From CASPLG01 sp965120375 (GTDB lineage: Bacteria; Bacillota; Clostridia; Oscillospirales; Acutalibacteraceae), in contig CBCPMW010000007.1 of the NCBI GenBank assembly GCA_965120375.1, positions 38,554-102,553 of the forward strand: DNA of 64,000 nt. Reading direction: 5' to 3'. Made by a program: the position numbers and the translations under genes. Position 1 is the stretch's first letter, and the number at the start of each line of letters is the position of its first letter. The notes under the pieces were generated by a model. It saw nothing but the letters and a program-made list of their open reading frames with translations, was not told the DNA's origin and did no database searches. Positions 8,898 to 18,287 of this stretch are shown one piece after another.

Positions 8898-11576
8898 ATG
8901 AACGCCAAAGACGTGGTGTTAGGAGTTGTATCAGCTTTGTTCGGGGTGGGTTTAGTTGTTTGTATTGGAAAATGCATTTTTGGAGAAGATAGAAGCAAAC
9001 AAGAACCCAAGGAAAATAGTAGTAAGTTTTTGGGGATTGACGCGGGACAACCGCTTCCAAATAATGTGGAAGAGGAGAGTGAGACGACGTCAAGGAGTGC
9101 TGAATCAATCATAGAAACTTCTGTGCCAGTGTTTCAGGTGTTATCTTCAGGTAGAGCCTTGTCTGGTAGAGTTGAAGAGAACGCTAGAACTCCAGAGGGT
9201 ATAGATCTTACGGCGACGAATTTAGGAGGATTTGACGTGGGGCAACCGCTTCCAAACGACGTGGTGGAGCAGCAAGTGAACGCTCTAAAAGATGCTTTAC
9301 AGGATAAACTTACTGGAAAAATTAAAGATCTGTCTCCACTGAAAGAGGAGATGGATAGATATCCTTTGTTGAGCTGGCAGGCGAAACTTGAGGCTTTCAA
9401 ACAGCTGAATTTTGGTTCTTGTATGAGCAGCGATGGGGTTGTTGGGACTTACTCAAGAGACCTTGACAACGAGGAGCTCTGGGAGCTTACAGAGGCCTTT
9501 TTGGAAAAAATAGGAATGACCGGCTACGCCTCTTACCAACGGCTGAAATTCTTACGAGACTTGGCTACAGACAATTTTGACGGTAAAGACATTGAAGAAG
9601 TATGGAGTAGAACAGTGGAAGCACTGCAAGAATTGTCAAAGACTTCTTACCTTTTTGGGGACTGTGGACCTAGAAATATAAACGAAAATTTAGACACTGA
9701 CGTGACTTATGTTACTAACCTGATAAACAATAAACGGATATGTAAGGGCCTTGTAAGGCTAATATTTTCTCGTGGCGAAAGCGAATTAAGAGAAGGATTT
9801 ATTTTTGATAATTCTGGTCCTGTATACATACATGATCTTTATTATAGTGTGCCGAGGCTATACGACGCCAACTTGATGAAAGCTACAAAGGGCTGGCATA
9901 TGCTAAGATTGGCTACTTTTGCCCAATTTGGTGGCCCTTTTGGTAGCCCGTATAATGAAGCTTTATTCCCAGAACATAAAGATAAAGAATACGAAGGGTA
10001 TAATTGTTGGAGAGAGTATGCGCAGATTTACTCAGTACTCAAAAAGGAGTTTGGCTGTAAGGATGACAAAGAATTTATAGGTGAAAATAGTTGGATAGTT
10101 AGATGTTTGCTGCTGGGAGAAGGAAACTATTTCCATTTAGACAGAAAAGCTGTAAGTTTGGTAAGAGATTCCCATTTGTGTGGAAAAAATTTAGTTAACG
10201 CGCTCATTCGTAGTGAATTAGAATTAGGAGATAGACTGAAATTGTATGATTCTCCTGGTAAAACGAGGGATCTAGATCTTACTGGGGATGCATTGGCAGC
10301 TTTGAGAAATGAAGGATTGATTCGACTTGTTGAGATGTTTGAAGAGGCAGCAAATGAAGTAGAGACATCAGGGTTAACAAGAGAAGATAAGCAGCAAATG
10401 GACGCTTTAAAAAATGCTTTGCAGGATAAACTTACTGGAAGAATTGGAGATCTGTCTCCACTGAAAGAGGAGATGAATAGATATCCTTCGTTGAGCGGGC
10501 AGATGAAACTGGAGGTTTTCAGACAGCTGAATTTTGATTCTTGTGAGGGAGTGCGTAATGAAGTCATAAAGGCTTACGTGAGAAACCTTGACGACGATGA
10601 GCTATGTGGGCTTACAGATGTATTTTTGAGAAGAAAGGGGTTTGAGGAGAACTATGTTCTTTGCGAACAGCTAAAATTTTTAAGAGACTTAGCTACAGAC
10701 AATTTTAACGGTAAAAGCATTAAAGAATTAGGGGATAGGGCAGTGCTTGCACTGCAAGAATTGTCAAAGACTAAGGATCTTTTTGAGGACCTTGGACCTG
10801 GAGATGTAAACGAAGATTTGAAAACTAACGTGACTTATGTTAACAACTTGATAAACAATAAACGGATATGTAAGGGCCTTGTAAGGCTAATATTTTCTTG
10901 TGGCGATATAGAAGTAGAAGACAAAAATGGCGAAATTAGTTTTACTGGTAACCAAAATCTTATATCATACGTATATGATCTTTATAAGTACGAGATCAGA
11001 AGAGCCCCGGTGGAAGCTACAAAGGGCTATAATATACTAAGAATGGCTATCTTTGCCCAATGTGGAGAGATTTTTCTACCGTATGAGAAAGCTCCATTAG
11101 AAGGAATGTTCGAAGGCAATTACAGTGCTTCTAGAATTTATGCACAGATTCACTCAGTACTCAAGGAGGAGTTTGGCTGTAAGGATGACAAAGAATTTAT
11201 GGGTGAAAATAGTTGGATAGTTGAAGTGCTTAGAGAAGGAGAAGCTAGAGCAATTGAAGAAACCGCTAGAGGTGTAATAGACACTTTATGGTTGCGTGGA
11301 AGAAATGCACTTAAAAGTCTCATTGTTCATAGATTGTGTTGTAAATTACATTCTGGAAACGGTTTGAGTTCATCGCTTTCATCACTGTATGAGGGTGTGA
11401 GGATCTTAGAAGGTTATGAACCAGGGGATATTTCAGGTCTGAAACTGTATGATTCTTCTGGTGAAGCGAGGGACCTAAAACTTTATGAGGTGGATGATCC
11501 ATTAGAAGTTTTGAGAAATGAAGGATTGACTAGACTTGTTGAGATATTTGAAGAGGCAGCAAGAGTTTTTGAATAA
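8898..11576 (+). CDS. membrane-anchored tandem-duplication protein, function unknown
   Basis: I do not recognise this 892-residue protein. It begins with a single membrane segment (about residues 6-27), so most of it lies on one side of the membrane. A low-complexity Ser/Glu-rich region carries the phrase GQPLPN twice (about residues 49 and 113). Two long homologous halves follow, about residues 124-490 and 498-890. Each opens with LQDKLTG(K/R)I, DLSPLKEEM and RYP, and later carries FLRDLATDNF, NLINNKRICKGLVRLIFS and EFGCKDDKEF. The halves look mostly alpha-helical. Base composition looks G-richer than the flanking transporter genes. There are no catalytic motifs; a surface, scaffold or host-interaction role is possible. 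Confidence 0.75.
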   Translation: MNAKDVVLGVVSALFGVGLVVCIGKCIFGEDRSKQEPKENSSKFLGIDAGQPLPNNVEEESETTSRSAESIIETSVPVFQVLSSGRALSGRVEENARTPEGIDLTATNLGGFDVGQPLPNDVVEQQVNALKDALQDKLTGKIKDLSPLKEEMDRYPLLSWQAKLEAFKQLNFGSCMSSDGVVGTYSRDLDNEELWELTEAFLEKIGMTGYASYQRLKFLRDLATDNFDGKDIEEVWSRTVEALQELSKTSYLFGDCGPRNINENLDTDVTYVTNLINNKRICKGLVRLIFSRGESELREGFIFDNSGPVYIHDLYYSVPRLYDANLMKATKGWHMLRLATFAQFGGPFGSPYNEALFPEHKDKEYEGYNCWREYAQIYSVLKKEFGCKDDKEFIGENSWIVRCLLLGEGNYFHLDRKAVSLVRDSHLCGKNLVNALIRSELELGDRLKLYDSPGKTRDLDLTGDALAALRNEGLIRLVEMFEEAANEVETSGLTREDKQQMDALKNALQDKLTGRIGDLSPLKEEMNRYPSLSGQMKLEVFRQLNFDSCEGVRNEVIKAYVRNLDDDELCGLTDVFLRRKGFEENYVLCEQLKFLRDLATDNFNGKSIKELGDRAVLALQELSKTKDLFEDLGPGDVNEDLKTNVTYVNNLINNKRICKGLVRLIFSCGDIEVEDKNGEISFTGNQNLISYVYDLYKYEIRRAPVEATKGYNILRMAIFAQCGEIFLPYEKAPLEGMFEGNYSASRIYAQIHSVLKEEFGCKDDKEFMGENSWIVEVLREGEARAIEETARGVIDTLWLRGRNALKSLIVHRLCCKLHSGNGLSSSLSSLYEGVRILEGYEPGDISGLKLYDSSGEARDLKLYEVDDPLEVLRNEGLTRLVEIFEEAARVFE
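9268..11567 (+). repeat. two-copy internal gene duplication (about 1.1 kb units)
   Basis: The two halves of the protein come from a duplication of roughly 1.1 kb, starting near 9268 and 10390. Some DNA blocks remain nearly identical, such as the stretch coding NNKRICKGLVRLIFS at about 9727 and 10855 and the one coding EFGCKDDKEF at about 10048 and 11168. Other blocks have diverged, which suggests either an old duplication with local gene conversion or uneven selection. Confidence 0.8.
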
Positions 11577-11682
11577 GGGGAGAGTAACAGCAGTTTAAGT
11601 TTTTCAGGGACTAGACTTGAGCGTTTAAGATGTAATATAATAAAGGTACGATGAAAAATTGAACGCTAAGGTGACATAAGAC

Positions 11683-13221
11683 TTGGAAACCAATCAAAGA
11701 AAATTAGGAATAGTTTTGTCCTACATAGGAATATTAACAAGCGCTGTAGTCAATATGATAAATGTCCCATTATTTTTGAGGTTTATTGGTGTAGATCAGT
11801 ACGGGATATATCAGACTATGGGCGCTTTGATTTCGTATTTTTCAGTCCTTGATTTTGGTCTGCCGTCAACCATAGTCGTTTTTTATTCTCGATACAAAGG
11901 GCTAAATGATAAGCGAAATATGGAAAACATTTTAGCGATATGCTCTAGAATTTATATCGCAATAACAGCTGTGATTCTTGCTGTGAGTGCAGTTTTATAC
12001 TTTTTTCTAGATTCGATGTATTCTGAATCGCTTACAAGGGAGCAATTAATAAGTACAAAGCAAGTGTACATAGTTTTAATAATAAACGTAGCGTTCACTT
12101 TGCCTTTTCAGATTCTGAATGCAATTATAACCGCCTCAGAACGTTTTGTGTTCATAAGAGGGACGACTATTTTTGTGACAATTTTGCAAGCTTTAGGTGT
12201 AGCTCTGGTGATATTTAAGTTTCCATATGCACTTTCGATAGTTATTGTTCAGACTATATTTAACCTGATAGTGGTTGTGCTTAGATACTTTTACTGTTTT
12301 AAAGTATTGAAAGTAAAGATAAAGTTTCATTTTTTTGATGCAAAACTATTTAAATCTATAGTAAAGTATTCGTTTTTCATTTTCCTAAATGTTATAGTTG
12401 AACAGCTATTTTGGAGATCAAGTGCGATTATTCTTAGCGTATTTTGTAATCCTGAATCTGTAGCAGCTTATTCAATAGCTTTTCAGATTTCCTACTATTA
12501 TATGATCATTTCGACTGCAATAACTGGTGTATTTTTACCTAAAATTACGAAAATGGTTTCTTCTGGCGCAACTAATAAAGAACTTGGAGATATTTTTTTA
12601 AGGGTGGGTAGAGTCCAGTTTATTATTCTGTCATGTGTACTTACAGGATTTATACTGTTTGGAAAACAGTTTATTTCACTTTGGTCTCTTAAGAAACCTG
12701 GATTTGAAGACAGTTATTTAATGACACTTTTTATAATTATTCCATTAACTTTTGATTTAGTTCAGGGATTAGCGCAAACAATTTTACAGGCTGTAAATAA
12801 ATTTTACATAAGAGTTTTGCTGTTTTTATTTATAAATGTAGTAAATGTTCTGATTATGATTCCACTTAGTAAACTGTATGGAGGAGTAATTTGTGCTGTG
12901 CTAAATGGTTTTGGTATCTTAGCTTTAGTTTTTATATTGAATTTTATTTATCAAAATTTTCTAAATTTGAAAATGTTACCATTTTGGAGTCAAATACTAA
13001 AAATGTGTTTATCAGTGTTGTGTTGTTTTGTTGTAGGAGCTACCTTAAACTTTGTTTATATGCCAAGTGAATTTTTGAGTATGTTGTTTAAAATATTTAG
13101 CTATACTGTGATTTATATTGTCGTGATGTGGAAGTTTGCTATGAATAGTTACGAAAAAAATTTACTTAAAAAACCAGTTGAAAAACTTAAGGATATGATT
13201 ATTGCACACAAAAAAGTTTAG
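11683..13221 (+). CDS. polysaccharide/lipid-linked oligosaccharide flippase (Wzx/MATE-like)
   Basis: A 512-residue protein with about 12 to 14 hydrophobic segments over its whole length, opening with GIVLSYIGILTSAVVNMINVPLFLRFIG. That opening plus FGLPSTIVVFYSRYKG and the even spread of segments fits the oligosaccharide flippase (polysaccharide biosynthesis, MOP exporter) superfamily. Such proteins flip lipid-linked glycans across the membrane for surface polysaccharide assembly. No glycosyltransferase genes lie nearby, so the substrate is open. The start is TTG 11683 with AAGGTGA about eight bases upstream. Confidence 0.82.
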   Translation: METNQRKLGIVLSYIGILTSAVVNMINVPLFLRFIGVDQYGIYQTMGALISYFSVLDFGLPSTIVVFYSRYKGLNDKRNMENILAICSRIYIAITAVILAVSAVLYFFLDSMYSESLTREQLISTKQVYIVLIINVAFTLPFQILNAIITASERFVFIRGTTIFVTILQALGVALVIFKFPYALSIVIVQTIFNLIVVVLRYFYCFKVLKVKIKFHFFDAKLFKSIVKYSFFIFLNVIVEQLFWRSSAIILSVFCNPESVAAYSIAFQISYYYMIISTAITGVFLPKITKMVSSGATNKELGDIFLRVGRVQFIILSCVLTGFILFGKQFISLWSLKKPGFEDSYLMTLFIIIPLTFDLVQGLAQTILQAVNKFYIRVLLFLFINVVNVLIMIPLSKLYGGVICAVLNGFGILALVFILNFIYQNFLNLKMLPFWSQILKMCLSVLCCFVVGATLNFVYMPSEFLSMLFKIFSYTVIYIVVMWKFAMNSYEKNLLKKPVEKLKDMIIAHKKV

Positions 13222-13266
13222 AATAGATTTAAAAATATCAATATTTAAACAAAAAACAAATTTCTG

Positions 13267-13295
13267 TTGACAAAGACAGAGTTAACATATATAAT
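13267..13295 (+). promoter_or_regulatory. consensus sigma-A promoter of the CAU tRNA
   Basis: A perfect TTGACA (13267-13272), a 17-base spacer and a perfect TATAAT (13290-13295), ending 22 bases before the first base of the tRNA. Confidence 0.9.
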
Positions 13296-13317
13296 TACCA
13301 TGACATTTGAAACTTTG

Positions 13318-13394
13318 GGGCCATTAGCTCAGTTGGTTAGAGCAACCGGCTCATAACCGGTTGGTCCGGGGTTCGAGTCCCTGATGGCCCACCA
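13318..13394 (+). tRNA. tRNA with anticodon CAU (elongator Met or Ile2)
   Basis: The cloverleaf closes fully: acceptor GGGCCAT/ATGGCCC, D stem GCTC/GAGC, anticodon stem ACCGG/CCGGT with loop CTCATAA (anticodon CAU), T stem CGGGG/CCCTG with loop TTCGAGT, discriminator A and an encoded CCA. The G1-C72 pair rules out initiator tRNA. Elongator Met and lysidine-modified Ile2 share this anticodon and I cannot separate them by eye. Confidence 0.95.
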
Positions 13395-13436
13395 ATTTCC
13401 TTGAACGGAAGATTTTTGCTTTTAGGTTTGGATTTA

Positions 13437-13457
13437 AAGATGCATTTTTTGCATCTT
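13437..13457 (+). terminator. intrinsic terminator after the CAU tRNA
   Basis: An eight-base-pair perfect stem, AAGATGCA/TGCATCTT, with a five-T loop, followed by AGTTTTTGAG. It lies 43 bases after the tRNA and in front of the convergent GH18-LysM gene. Confidence 0.6.
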
Positions 13458-13513
13458 AGTTTTTGAGTTTTCTTAAATTTGAAAAAATTTTGAAATTTAC
13501 CTAAAATTAGCTG

Positions 13514-15427
13514 CTATTTATTTGGTATTTTTAGGGTCTGTCCTGTGTAGATGTAGTCGCCTATTAATTGATTTATCTCTTTGATTTCAGTGTATCTGTT
13601 TCCAGATCCCAGTTTGTCTTTTGCTATTTTCCAAAGGGTATCACCTGATTTTACTGTGTATCTTGTAAATGCGGTAGGAGATTCGGTGTTGGGTTCTTGC
13701 TTTAGAGCTATTTGAAGTTGCATGCCGGGGTATATTGTATCGCTAGTTAAATTATTAAGCGTCTTGATTTGTGGATATAAATTTCCAGACCCAAGGTATT
13801 TTTCAGAAATTTTCCAAAGGGTATCGCCCGATTTTACTTCGTGGGTGATGTATTCTTGAGTCGGAGAAACTCCCGCGGAGTCAGTATCATTTTCAGCGTT
13901 TCCGTTAGTCTCATTTCCAATGTTTTCGGCATTTTCAGTAATTTCGCTTCCGTTATTTTCAGTGGCTTCATTTCCAGTATTTCCTGTAGTTTCACTTTCA
14001 ATGGTCTCATTCCCGGTAGTTTCGTTTCCGTTAGTCTCACTTCCAATGTTTCCGACGTTTTCAGTAATCTCACTTCCAATGTTTCCGACGTTTTCAGTAA
14101 TCTCGCTTCCATTATTTTCAGTGGCTTGATTTCCAGTATTTCCTGTAGTTTCATTTTCAATGGTCTCATTCCCGGTAGTTTCGTTTTCAGTGGAGGATCC
14201 ATTTATCCAACTATTATAATTTTCCCATATAGATGGGTCTTCTTCTCCCAGTGACCATGCACCGGCGCCTTTTATGTCATATTTTGAAACCAGATTTAGC
14301 TTAGCGCTATAAGATCTATCATCTTCGTACCACATAACATACCTTCCTGGAGTTAAGACAAAATCGCCTCCGACTGTATAATCGGCATCTACTTGCGTGA
14401 TCTCAAACTCGGCTTTAACAGATTTGCTAGTTTCGTCGTATGTTACTTTTACACTACAGTTTTGGAGTATCTGGTTAATTGTTTTAATGTTTATACCTTT
14501 TCCGACTATTCTATTGTTGTCTAAGCTCCATATTCTGCCATATAATGGAATACCGAGAACTATCTTTTCTGCAGATGTTTTGGTAAGAGCGTATCTTATT
14601 GAATTTTCTACAAAGTTTATACTTGCAACGGGTCCAGAATCTCCGCCTTCATAGTGTTCATCATATGCCATTATTAAAATATGATCGGCATATTTTGCAA
14701 GTTCAGTGTAATCGTACGATCCATGCCAACCACTTTGCCAGTCGTTTGGATTTGCAGCAACAGCGACAGAAACCTCTTTATATTCAGGGATTTTTTCTCT
14801 CAAAAGTCGTATAAGCTCAGTATAAGAATCTCTTTGTTCATGTGTTACATTTTCAATGTCTACATTTACCCCGTCTAGATTGTAAATTTCTACGTATTCT
14901 GCAATTTGGTCAGATAAAAGCTCAGTATCTTTTAAAGCGTTTATTCCGGCTGTTCTATTCCAGTGATTACTCAGAAAAGGAACAACTTTTATTCCCTGTG
15001 AATGCATAGTTGTGATTAAGCTTTCACTTAAATAATTAAGGGTTACAGATCCATCCTCTTGAATATTAAAGTAGTTTGGGGAAACTACATCTAATACACC
15101 ACTAGTTCGGTTTACATATTCAATGTGTTGTTGATCTGTTCCACTGTAAAGGTAGCCCATATTGTATCTATCTTTTGCGCTAAAAACAGAAGCAAGCGAA
15201 GAAAATGCTAAGCTTGCAATTACAACACCAGATACTACTACTTTTACACCAGAAATCTTAATTTTTTTAGCTTTTGATTTTATAAATTCTAGAATTTTTC
15301 TAGAATTATTTTTTATGCTTTTTATCGCATTGAATTCTAAGGCAAATTCACTATTATGGCTTTCGTACTCTATTATAATATCGTATTCTCCATCGCTATT
15401 CAAAGATAGCCTTATATCTTTTAGCAT
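13514..15427 (-). CDS. membrane-anchored GH18 glycoside hydrolase with two LysM domains
   Basis: The 637-residue protein starts with a cytoplasmic segment of about 58 residues, then one membrane segment (about 60-80). The GH18 domain spans about 85-410 and contains the active-site pattern DGVNVDIE with the catalytic Glu, plus ILIMAYDEHYEGG and GIPLYGRIW. A Glu/Asn/Thr/Gly repeat linker follows. Two LysM domains (VKSGDTLWKI...) finish the protein and would bind peptidoglycan. Related YaaH/SleL-type proteins act on spore cortex or cell wall N-acetylglucosamine bonds. The long cytoplasmic N-terminus is unusual for that group. The start is ATG 15427 with AAAGGGG upstream. Confidence 0.88.
   Translation of the reverse strand: MLKDIRLSLNSDGEYDIIIEYESHNSEFALEFNAIKSIKNNSRKILEFIKSKAKKIKISGVKVVVSGVVIASLAFSSLASVFSAKDRYNMGYLYSGTDQQHIEYVNRTSGVLDVVSPNYFNIQEDGSVTLNYLSESLITTMHSQGIKVVPFLSNHWNRTAGINALKDTELLSDQIAEYVEIYNLDGVNVDIENVTHEQRDSYTELIRLLREKIPEYKEVSVAVAANPNDWQSGWHGSYDYTELAKYADHILIMAYDEHYEGGDSGPVASINFVENSIRYALTKTSAEKIVLGIPLYGRIWSLDNNRIVGKGINIKTINQILQNCSVKVTYDETSKSVKAEFEITQVDADYTVGGDFVLTPGRYVMWYEDDRSYSAKLNLVSKYDIKGAGAWSLGEEDPSIWENYNSWINGSSTENETTGNETIENETTGNTGNQATENNGSEITENVGNIGSEITENVGNIGSETNGNETTGNETIESETTGNTGNEATENNGSEITENAENIGNETNGNAENDTDSAGVSPTQEYITHEVKSGDTLWKISEKYLGSGNLYPQIKTLNNLTSDTIYPGMQLQIALKQEPNTESPTAFTRYTVKSGDTLWKIAKDKLGSGNRYTEIKEINQLIGDYIYTGQTLKIPNK
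13890..14195 (-). repeat. duplicated low-complexity linker coding repeat
   Basis: The linker of the GH18-LysM protein is built from a unit of about 45-50 residues present twice, each opening ETTGNETIE and continuing TTGNTGN. The first unit also contains an 11-residue block (GSEITENVGNI) twice in a row. The DNA copies are close to identical (for example the GTTTCCGACGTTTTCAGTAA phrase at about 14047 and 14080), so copy number may vary between strains. Confidence 0.8.
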
Positions 15428-15808
15428 AAAAAACGCCCCTTTTGTATCTTATGTTTTTATGATTTGTTTAAGTGGTTGGATTTATGTGTAATTTTTTGCA
15501 TATGAAAATTAAGTGTAAATTTTGTGAATACCATACAGTATGATTTTCATAATTAAATATTTATACTCAAATTTATAATTTATTATTATGAAAATTGCCC
15601 AATTTTTCATCCACGCACGGGCTTTTAGTTATAAGTTAACAAAATATTTGACAATAATAGGCTTGTTTTTGTGATATAATTGTCACGAGGTAGGGGTGGA
15701 GAGCCAGAAGTTTAGTAATAACCTTTAAAAAGGGGGAGTCATAGATTAAAGTTTTAGTGATTTTGAGAGATTTAAAAATATTTAGTGGAATGAAAGGAGA
15801 GGTAATTT
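15428..15808. other. 381-base divergent intergenic region
   Basis: AT-rich gap between the minus-strand GH18 gene and the plus-strand exported protein at 15809. The motif ATGAAAATT or its complement occurs three times (about 15502, 15543 and 15588), the last followed by AATTTTTCAT as an imperfect inverted repeat. A plus-strand promoter lies at 15648-15680. I see no RNA gene and no ORF. Confidence 0.5.
15648..15680 (+). promoter_or_regulatory. extended -10 promoter for the small exported protein gene at 15809
   Basis: TATAAT at 15675-15680 is preceded by TGA, an extended -10. The nearest TTGACA (15648-15653) is 21 bases away, too far for a standard -35, so recognition may depend on the extended element. 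The leader to the start codon is about 120 bases and unexplained. Confidence 0.5.
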
Positions 15809-16159
15809 ATGGTGAAAATTATGAAAAAATTGGTTTATAGGCTAGTTTTACCTTTATTTATTCTGGGAGTTGGAAATAAGGGCTGTTTTGCCTGTGCAGG
15901 GATTATAGAAGGGGAAAATGATATTCCACAAAATAATCCTAGGCCTTACATGAGTTCTAGTATACAGGAAGTTAGACCGCTGAATAATGCTTTGTTTAGA
16001 TCATTAACAAGAAGAGTGAGAAATAATTTAAGTATTGAGAGGGAAGATCCAGATATAACTGTTGTAGCCGAGCAAGATAGGAATTTTCTCTATATTTATT
16101 CTGATCGGTCTTTATACAATCTTTCTCAGGATTTTTTGCAATTAGTGTATTTACCGTAG
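15809..16159 (+). CDS. small exported protein, unknown
   Basis: A 116-residue protein starting at ATG 15809 with GGAGAGG about seven bases upstream; a second ATG four codons later is also possible. The N-terminus is a signal peptide (KKLVYRLVLPLFILGVG) with two Cys close to its end (GCFACAG), so it may be a lipoprotein. The rest has no recognisable domain. Its signal region resembles that of the next gene (LFILG.VG..GC against LFVLGSVG..GC), so the two may be distant paralogues or use the same export route. It belongs to the accessory island. Confidence 0.6.
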   Translation: MVKIMKKLVYRLVLPLFILGVGNKGCFACAGIIEGENDIPQNNPRPYMSSSIQEVRPLNNALFRSLTRRVRNNLSIEREDPDITVVAEQDRNFLYIYSDRSLYNLSQDFLQLVYLP

Positions 16160-16290
16160 ATTTAGTAAATAATTAAGAAAATCGATAAGTTTTGCCTTGA
16201 AAATATGCAAAATTTAATATGAGACAGTCTTTAATTCAGACTTTTGTATAAAATAAAAAATAGTGTTGAAAATGGGGTAGAAATTTTATT

Positions 16291-16647
16291 ATGAGATATG
16301 CAAAAAAAACGATTTGTGGATTAGCTTTATCGTTATTTGTGTTGGGAAGTGTGGGTACGTTAGGTTGCTTAGCCATAGGCATTGATTTCAACAAAAATGA
16401 TAAATTAGAAGGTTTGCAGCAGATTGGAGAACGTAGAAGAAGAGTTTATCGGTATATTGAGACACTGCTGGCTGAGAGCAGGGCTGTTATTGATGATTTT
16501 GGAAATTTGATCCGGCTTGTTGAGACTACTGAGATTACCTCGCCAGAGTACAGTCTAATATTGGCAAGAGTAAATCGTGCTCGGGCGCATGTTTTTGCTG
16601 TGGGTAATGAAGTAGATCGTGCGATTGAATTGACCGCGGATTTGTGA
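16291..16647 (+). CDS. small exported helical protein, unknown
   Basis: A 118-residue protein with a signal peptide (residues about 4-27, ending LGCLAIG, with a Cys at a possible lipidation site). A short, strongly helical mature part rich in Arg, Glu and Leu follows. The ribosome binding site (GGGGTAG) is weak and 12 bases from ATG 16291. No domain is recognised. The signal region is similar to that of the preceding gene. Confidence 0.6.
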   Translation: MRYAKKTICGLALSLFVLGSVGTLGCLAIGIDFNKNDKLEGLQQIGERRRRVYRYIETLLAESRAVIDDFGNLIRLVETTEITSPEYSLILARVNRARAHVFAVGNEVDRAIELTADL

Positions 16648-16943
16648 TAACTGAGCGTGTGTGGATCCAGAGTTTTGGATCAGTGGTGATATAGGATCGG
16701 TATTATAAAAGTTTAGCTTACAAAGGTTTTGTTATCTGAGTTTATAATTTGCCAGCAAATGAGAAAGGGGAGATGCTTATCGTAAAAGGTTAGAAAATAA
16801 AGGTTATATAAATGTTGCAATATTTTTAGCATGACTTAGGTTTTTTCTAGAATATCAAGTGTAGTGTTTGGACATAAAAGTCAACGAATGTTAAACATAC
16901 TGCGGTATAGGTGTAGAGAATATTTTGCTAAGTAGGTGTTAAA
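16648..16943. other. intergenic region without visible features
   Basis: These 296 bases between the helical exported protein and the coiled-coil gene contain no tRNA, no convincing promoter pair, no strong hairpin and no ORF with a ribosome binding site that I can support. Confidence 0.5.
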
Positions 16944-18287
16944 ATGGACGTAAAAACAATTTCATTATCATTTTCCACAGGAATTCTGGCTTTATGTTTA
17001 GCGTGTTCTTTAGTTTATGATAATCATTTAAGAAATAAATTGAAATCTAAGAATAAGGATTATAGTGAGCTTCTTACAGTGTATGACACTGTAAGAAGAG
17101 GAAAACTTGATCTTGAGTCAAAGTTCAAGGGCTTAGAGGAAGAAAAAATCAATCTTGCATCAAAGTACGAAGAATCGGAAAGAAAGAAACTTGAGCTTGA
17201 ATCTAAACTTGAGAGTTTAAAAAAAGAAAAGCTTGAATTTAAATCAAAGTGCAGGGATTCAGAAAAGGGGAAACCTGAACTCAAGCTAAACTATGAAGAA
17301 TTAGAAAAAGAAAGGTTTGAGCTTCAGTCAATTTTAAAAAATTTAGAACAAGAGAATCTTGAACTTAAAACAAAGTATCAGGGTTTGGAGAAAATGAATC
17401 TCGATCTTCAATCTAGATGCAAAGGTTTAGAAGATGAAAGAATGAAAGAATGCTCGAAAGGTGACAGAGAAAAATTGAAGTGGTTTAGAGAGGAAAAAGA
17501 AAAACTAGATAAGGTCAAGAAAGATATGGCAGATTTAGAAAAAGTTAGCTATGAACTTAAAATTAAAAATTCTGAACTTTCATCAAGAAACTCTAAACTC
17601 GTGTCGACAGTTGATAGTTTAAATAAAGAGAAAGAGCAAATTTTTGGGGAAATTAAGAAATATCTTAAATTTAAGGGAAGGGACGACAGAGGTGATTATC
17701 TTAGGAAATATTTAGCGAAGGTTGTAGGAGAATACTACAATGAAGAATTCTCAATTGAATCGATTTTATCGCCGTGTAGTAGTGAATTGCAAACAGGAGA
17801 TTTGAATATTAACGAGTCTGAGATTGAGGAATTGACAAAGTCTACTGTTAAAGTTTCACAGGGGTTAGAGAGTAAGGTAGACTATTATGCTGATGTCCAA
17901 AAATGGAAAGAAGACTACGATATGATTTTTGGTGAAGTTATAGTAAATCTGTTTATGAAAATGGTGGCCGATTGTTTTCACTACGAACTTTTGGGAGGAC
18001 TCAAAGTTCCTAAAACAGAAAAAGCAAAACTGGAGGAAATTAAGAAATGTTTTGATACATATGATGCAGTAAGAATTGTATTAGGAAGAGATAATGTGTG
18101 CCTGAGTATGAAAAAAGCTTGTAAAAATGAAGCTAAGCTTGAGGAGCAGGCAAAGGAGCTAGTAGATATATTATCTAAGAGTAAAAGGAAACCAGCAATT
18201 AGTGGAGATAAAAAGAAGAGATATGAACAGTATAAGAGGATTGCTGATTGTATGGAAACTATTCTATCTTTTATCTCAAAGGACTGA
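16944..18287 (+). CDS. membrane-anchored coiled-coil protein, unknown
   Basis: The 447-residue protein has an N-terminal membrane segment (about residues 7-25). A long coiled coil follows, about residues 30-235. It is written as recurring 21-residue phrases of the type LE(S/L)K(F/Y)..LE.E...L, for example LESKFKGLEEEK, LELESKLESLKKEK and LDLQSRCKGLEDER. The remaining 210 residues look globular and helical, with no known motif. The long coiled coil suggests a rod that holds the C-terminal domain away from the membrane. The start is ATG 16944 with a weak ribosome binding site. It shares the anchor-plus-helical-body layout with the 892- and 1776-residue proteins. Confidence 0.72.
   Translation: MDVKTISLSFSTGILALCLACSLVYDNHLRNKLKSKNKDYSELLTVYDTVRRGKLDLESKFKGLEEEKINLASKYEESERKKLELESKLESLKKEKLEFKSKCRDSEKGKPELKLNYEELEKERFELQSILKNLEQENLELKTKYQGLEKMNLDLQSRCKGLEDERMKECSKGDREKLKWFREEKEKLDKVKKDMADLEKVSYELKIKNSELSSRNSKLVSTVDSLNKEKEQIFGEIKKYLKFKGRDDRGDYLRKYLAKVVGEYYNEEFSIESILSPCSSELQTGDLNINESEIEELTKSTVKVSQGLESKVDYYADVQKWKEDYDMIFGEVIVNLFMKMVADCFHYELLGGLKVPKTEKAKLEEIKKCFDTYDAVRIVLGRDNVCLSMKKACKNEAKLEEQAKELVDILSKSKRKPAISGDKKKRYEQYKRIADCMETILSFISKD

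Noticed and set aside
13213..13253. AT-rich inverted repeat after the flippase gene as a terminator
   Set aside because: TTTAAAAATAT/ATATTTAAA is almost all A-T and is followed by A-runs, so it cannot be supported as an intrinsic terminator.
13318..13394. tRNA as an attachment site for an integrated element covering the accessory island
   Set aside because: No integrase gene and no repeat of the tRNA 3' end were seen in the window.
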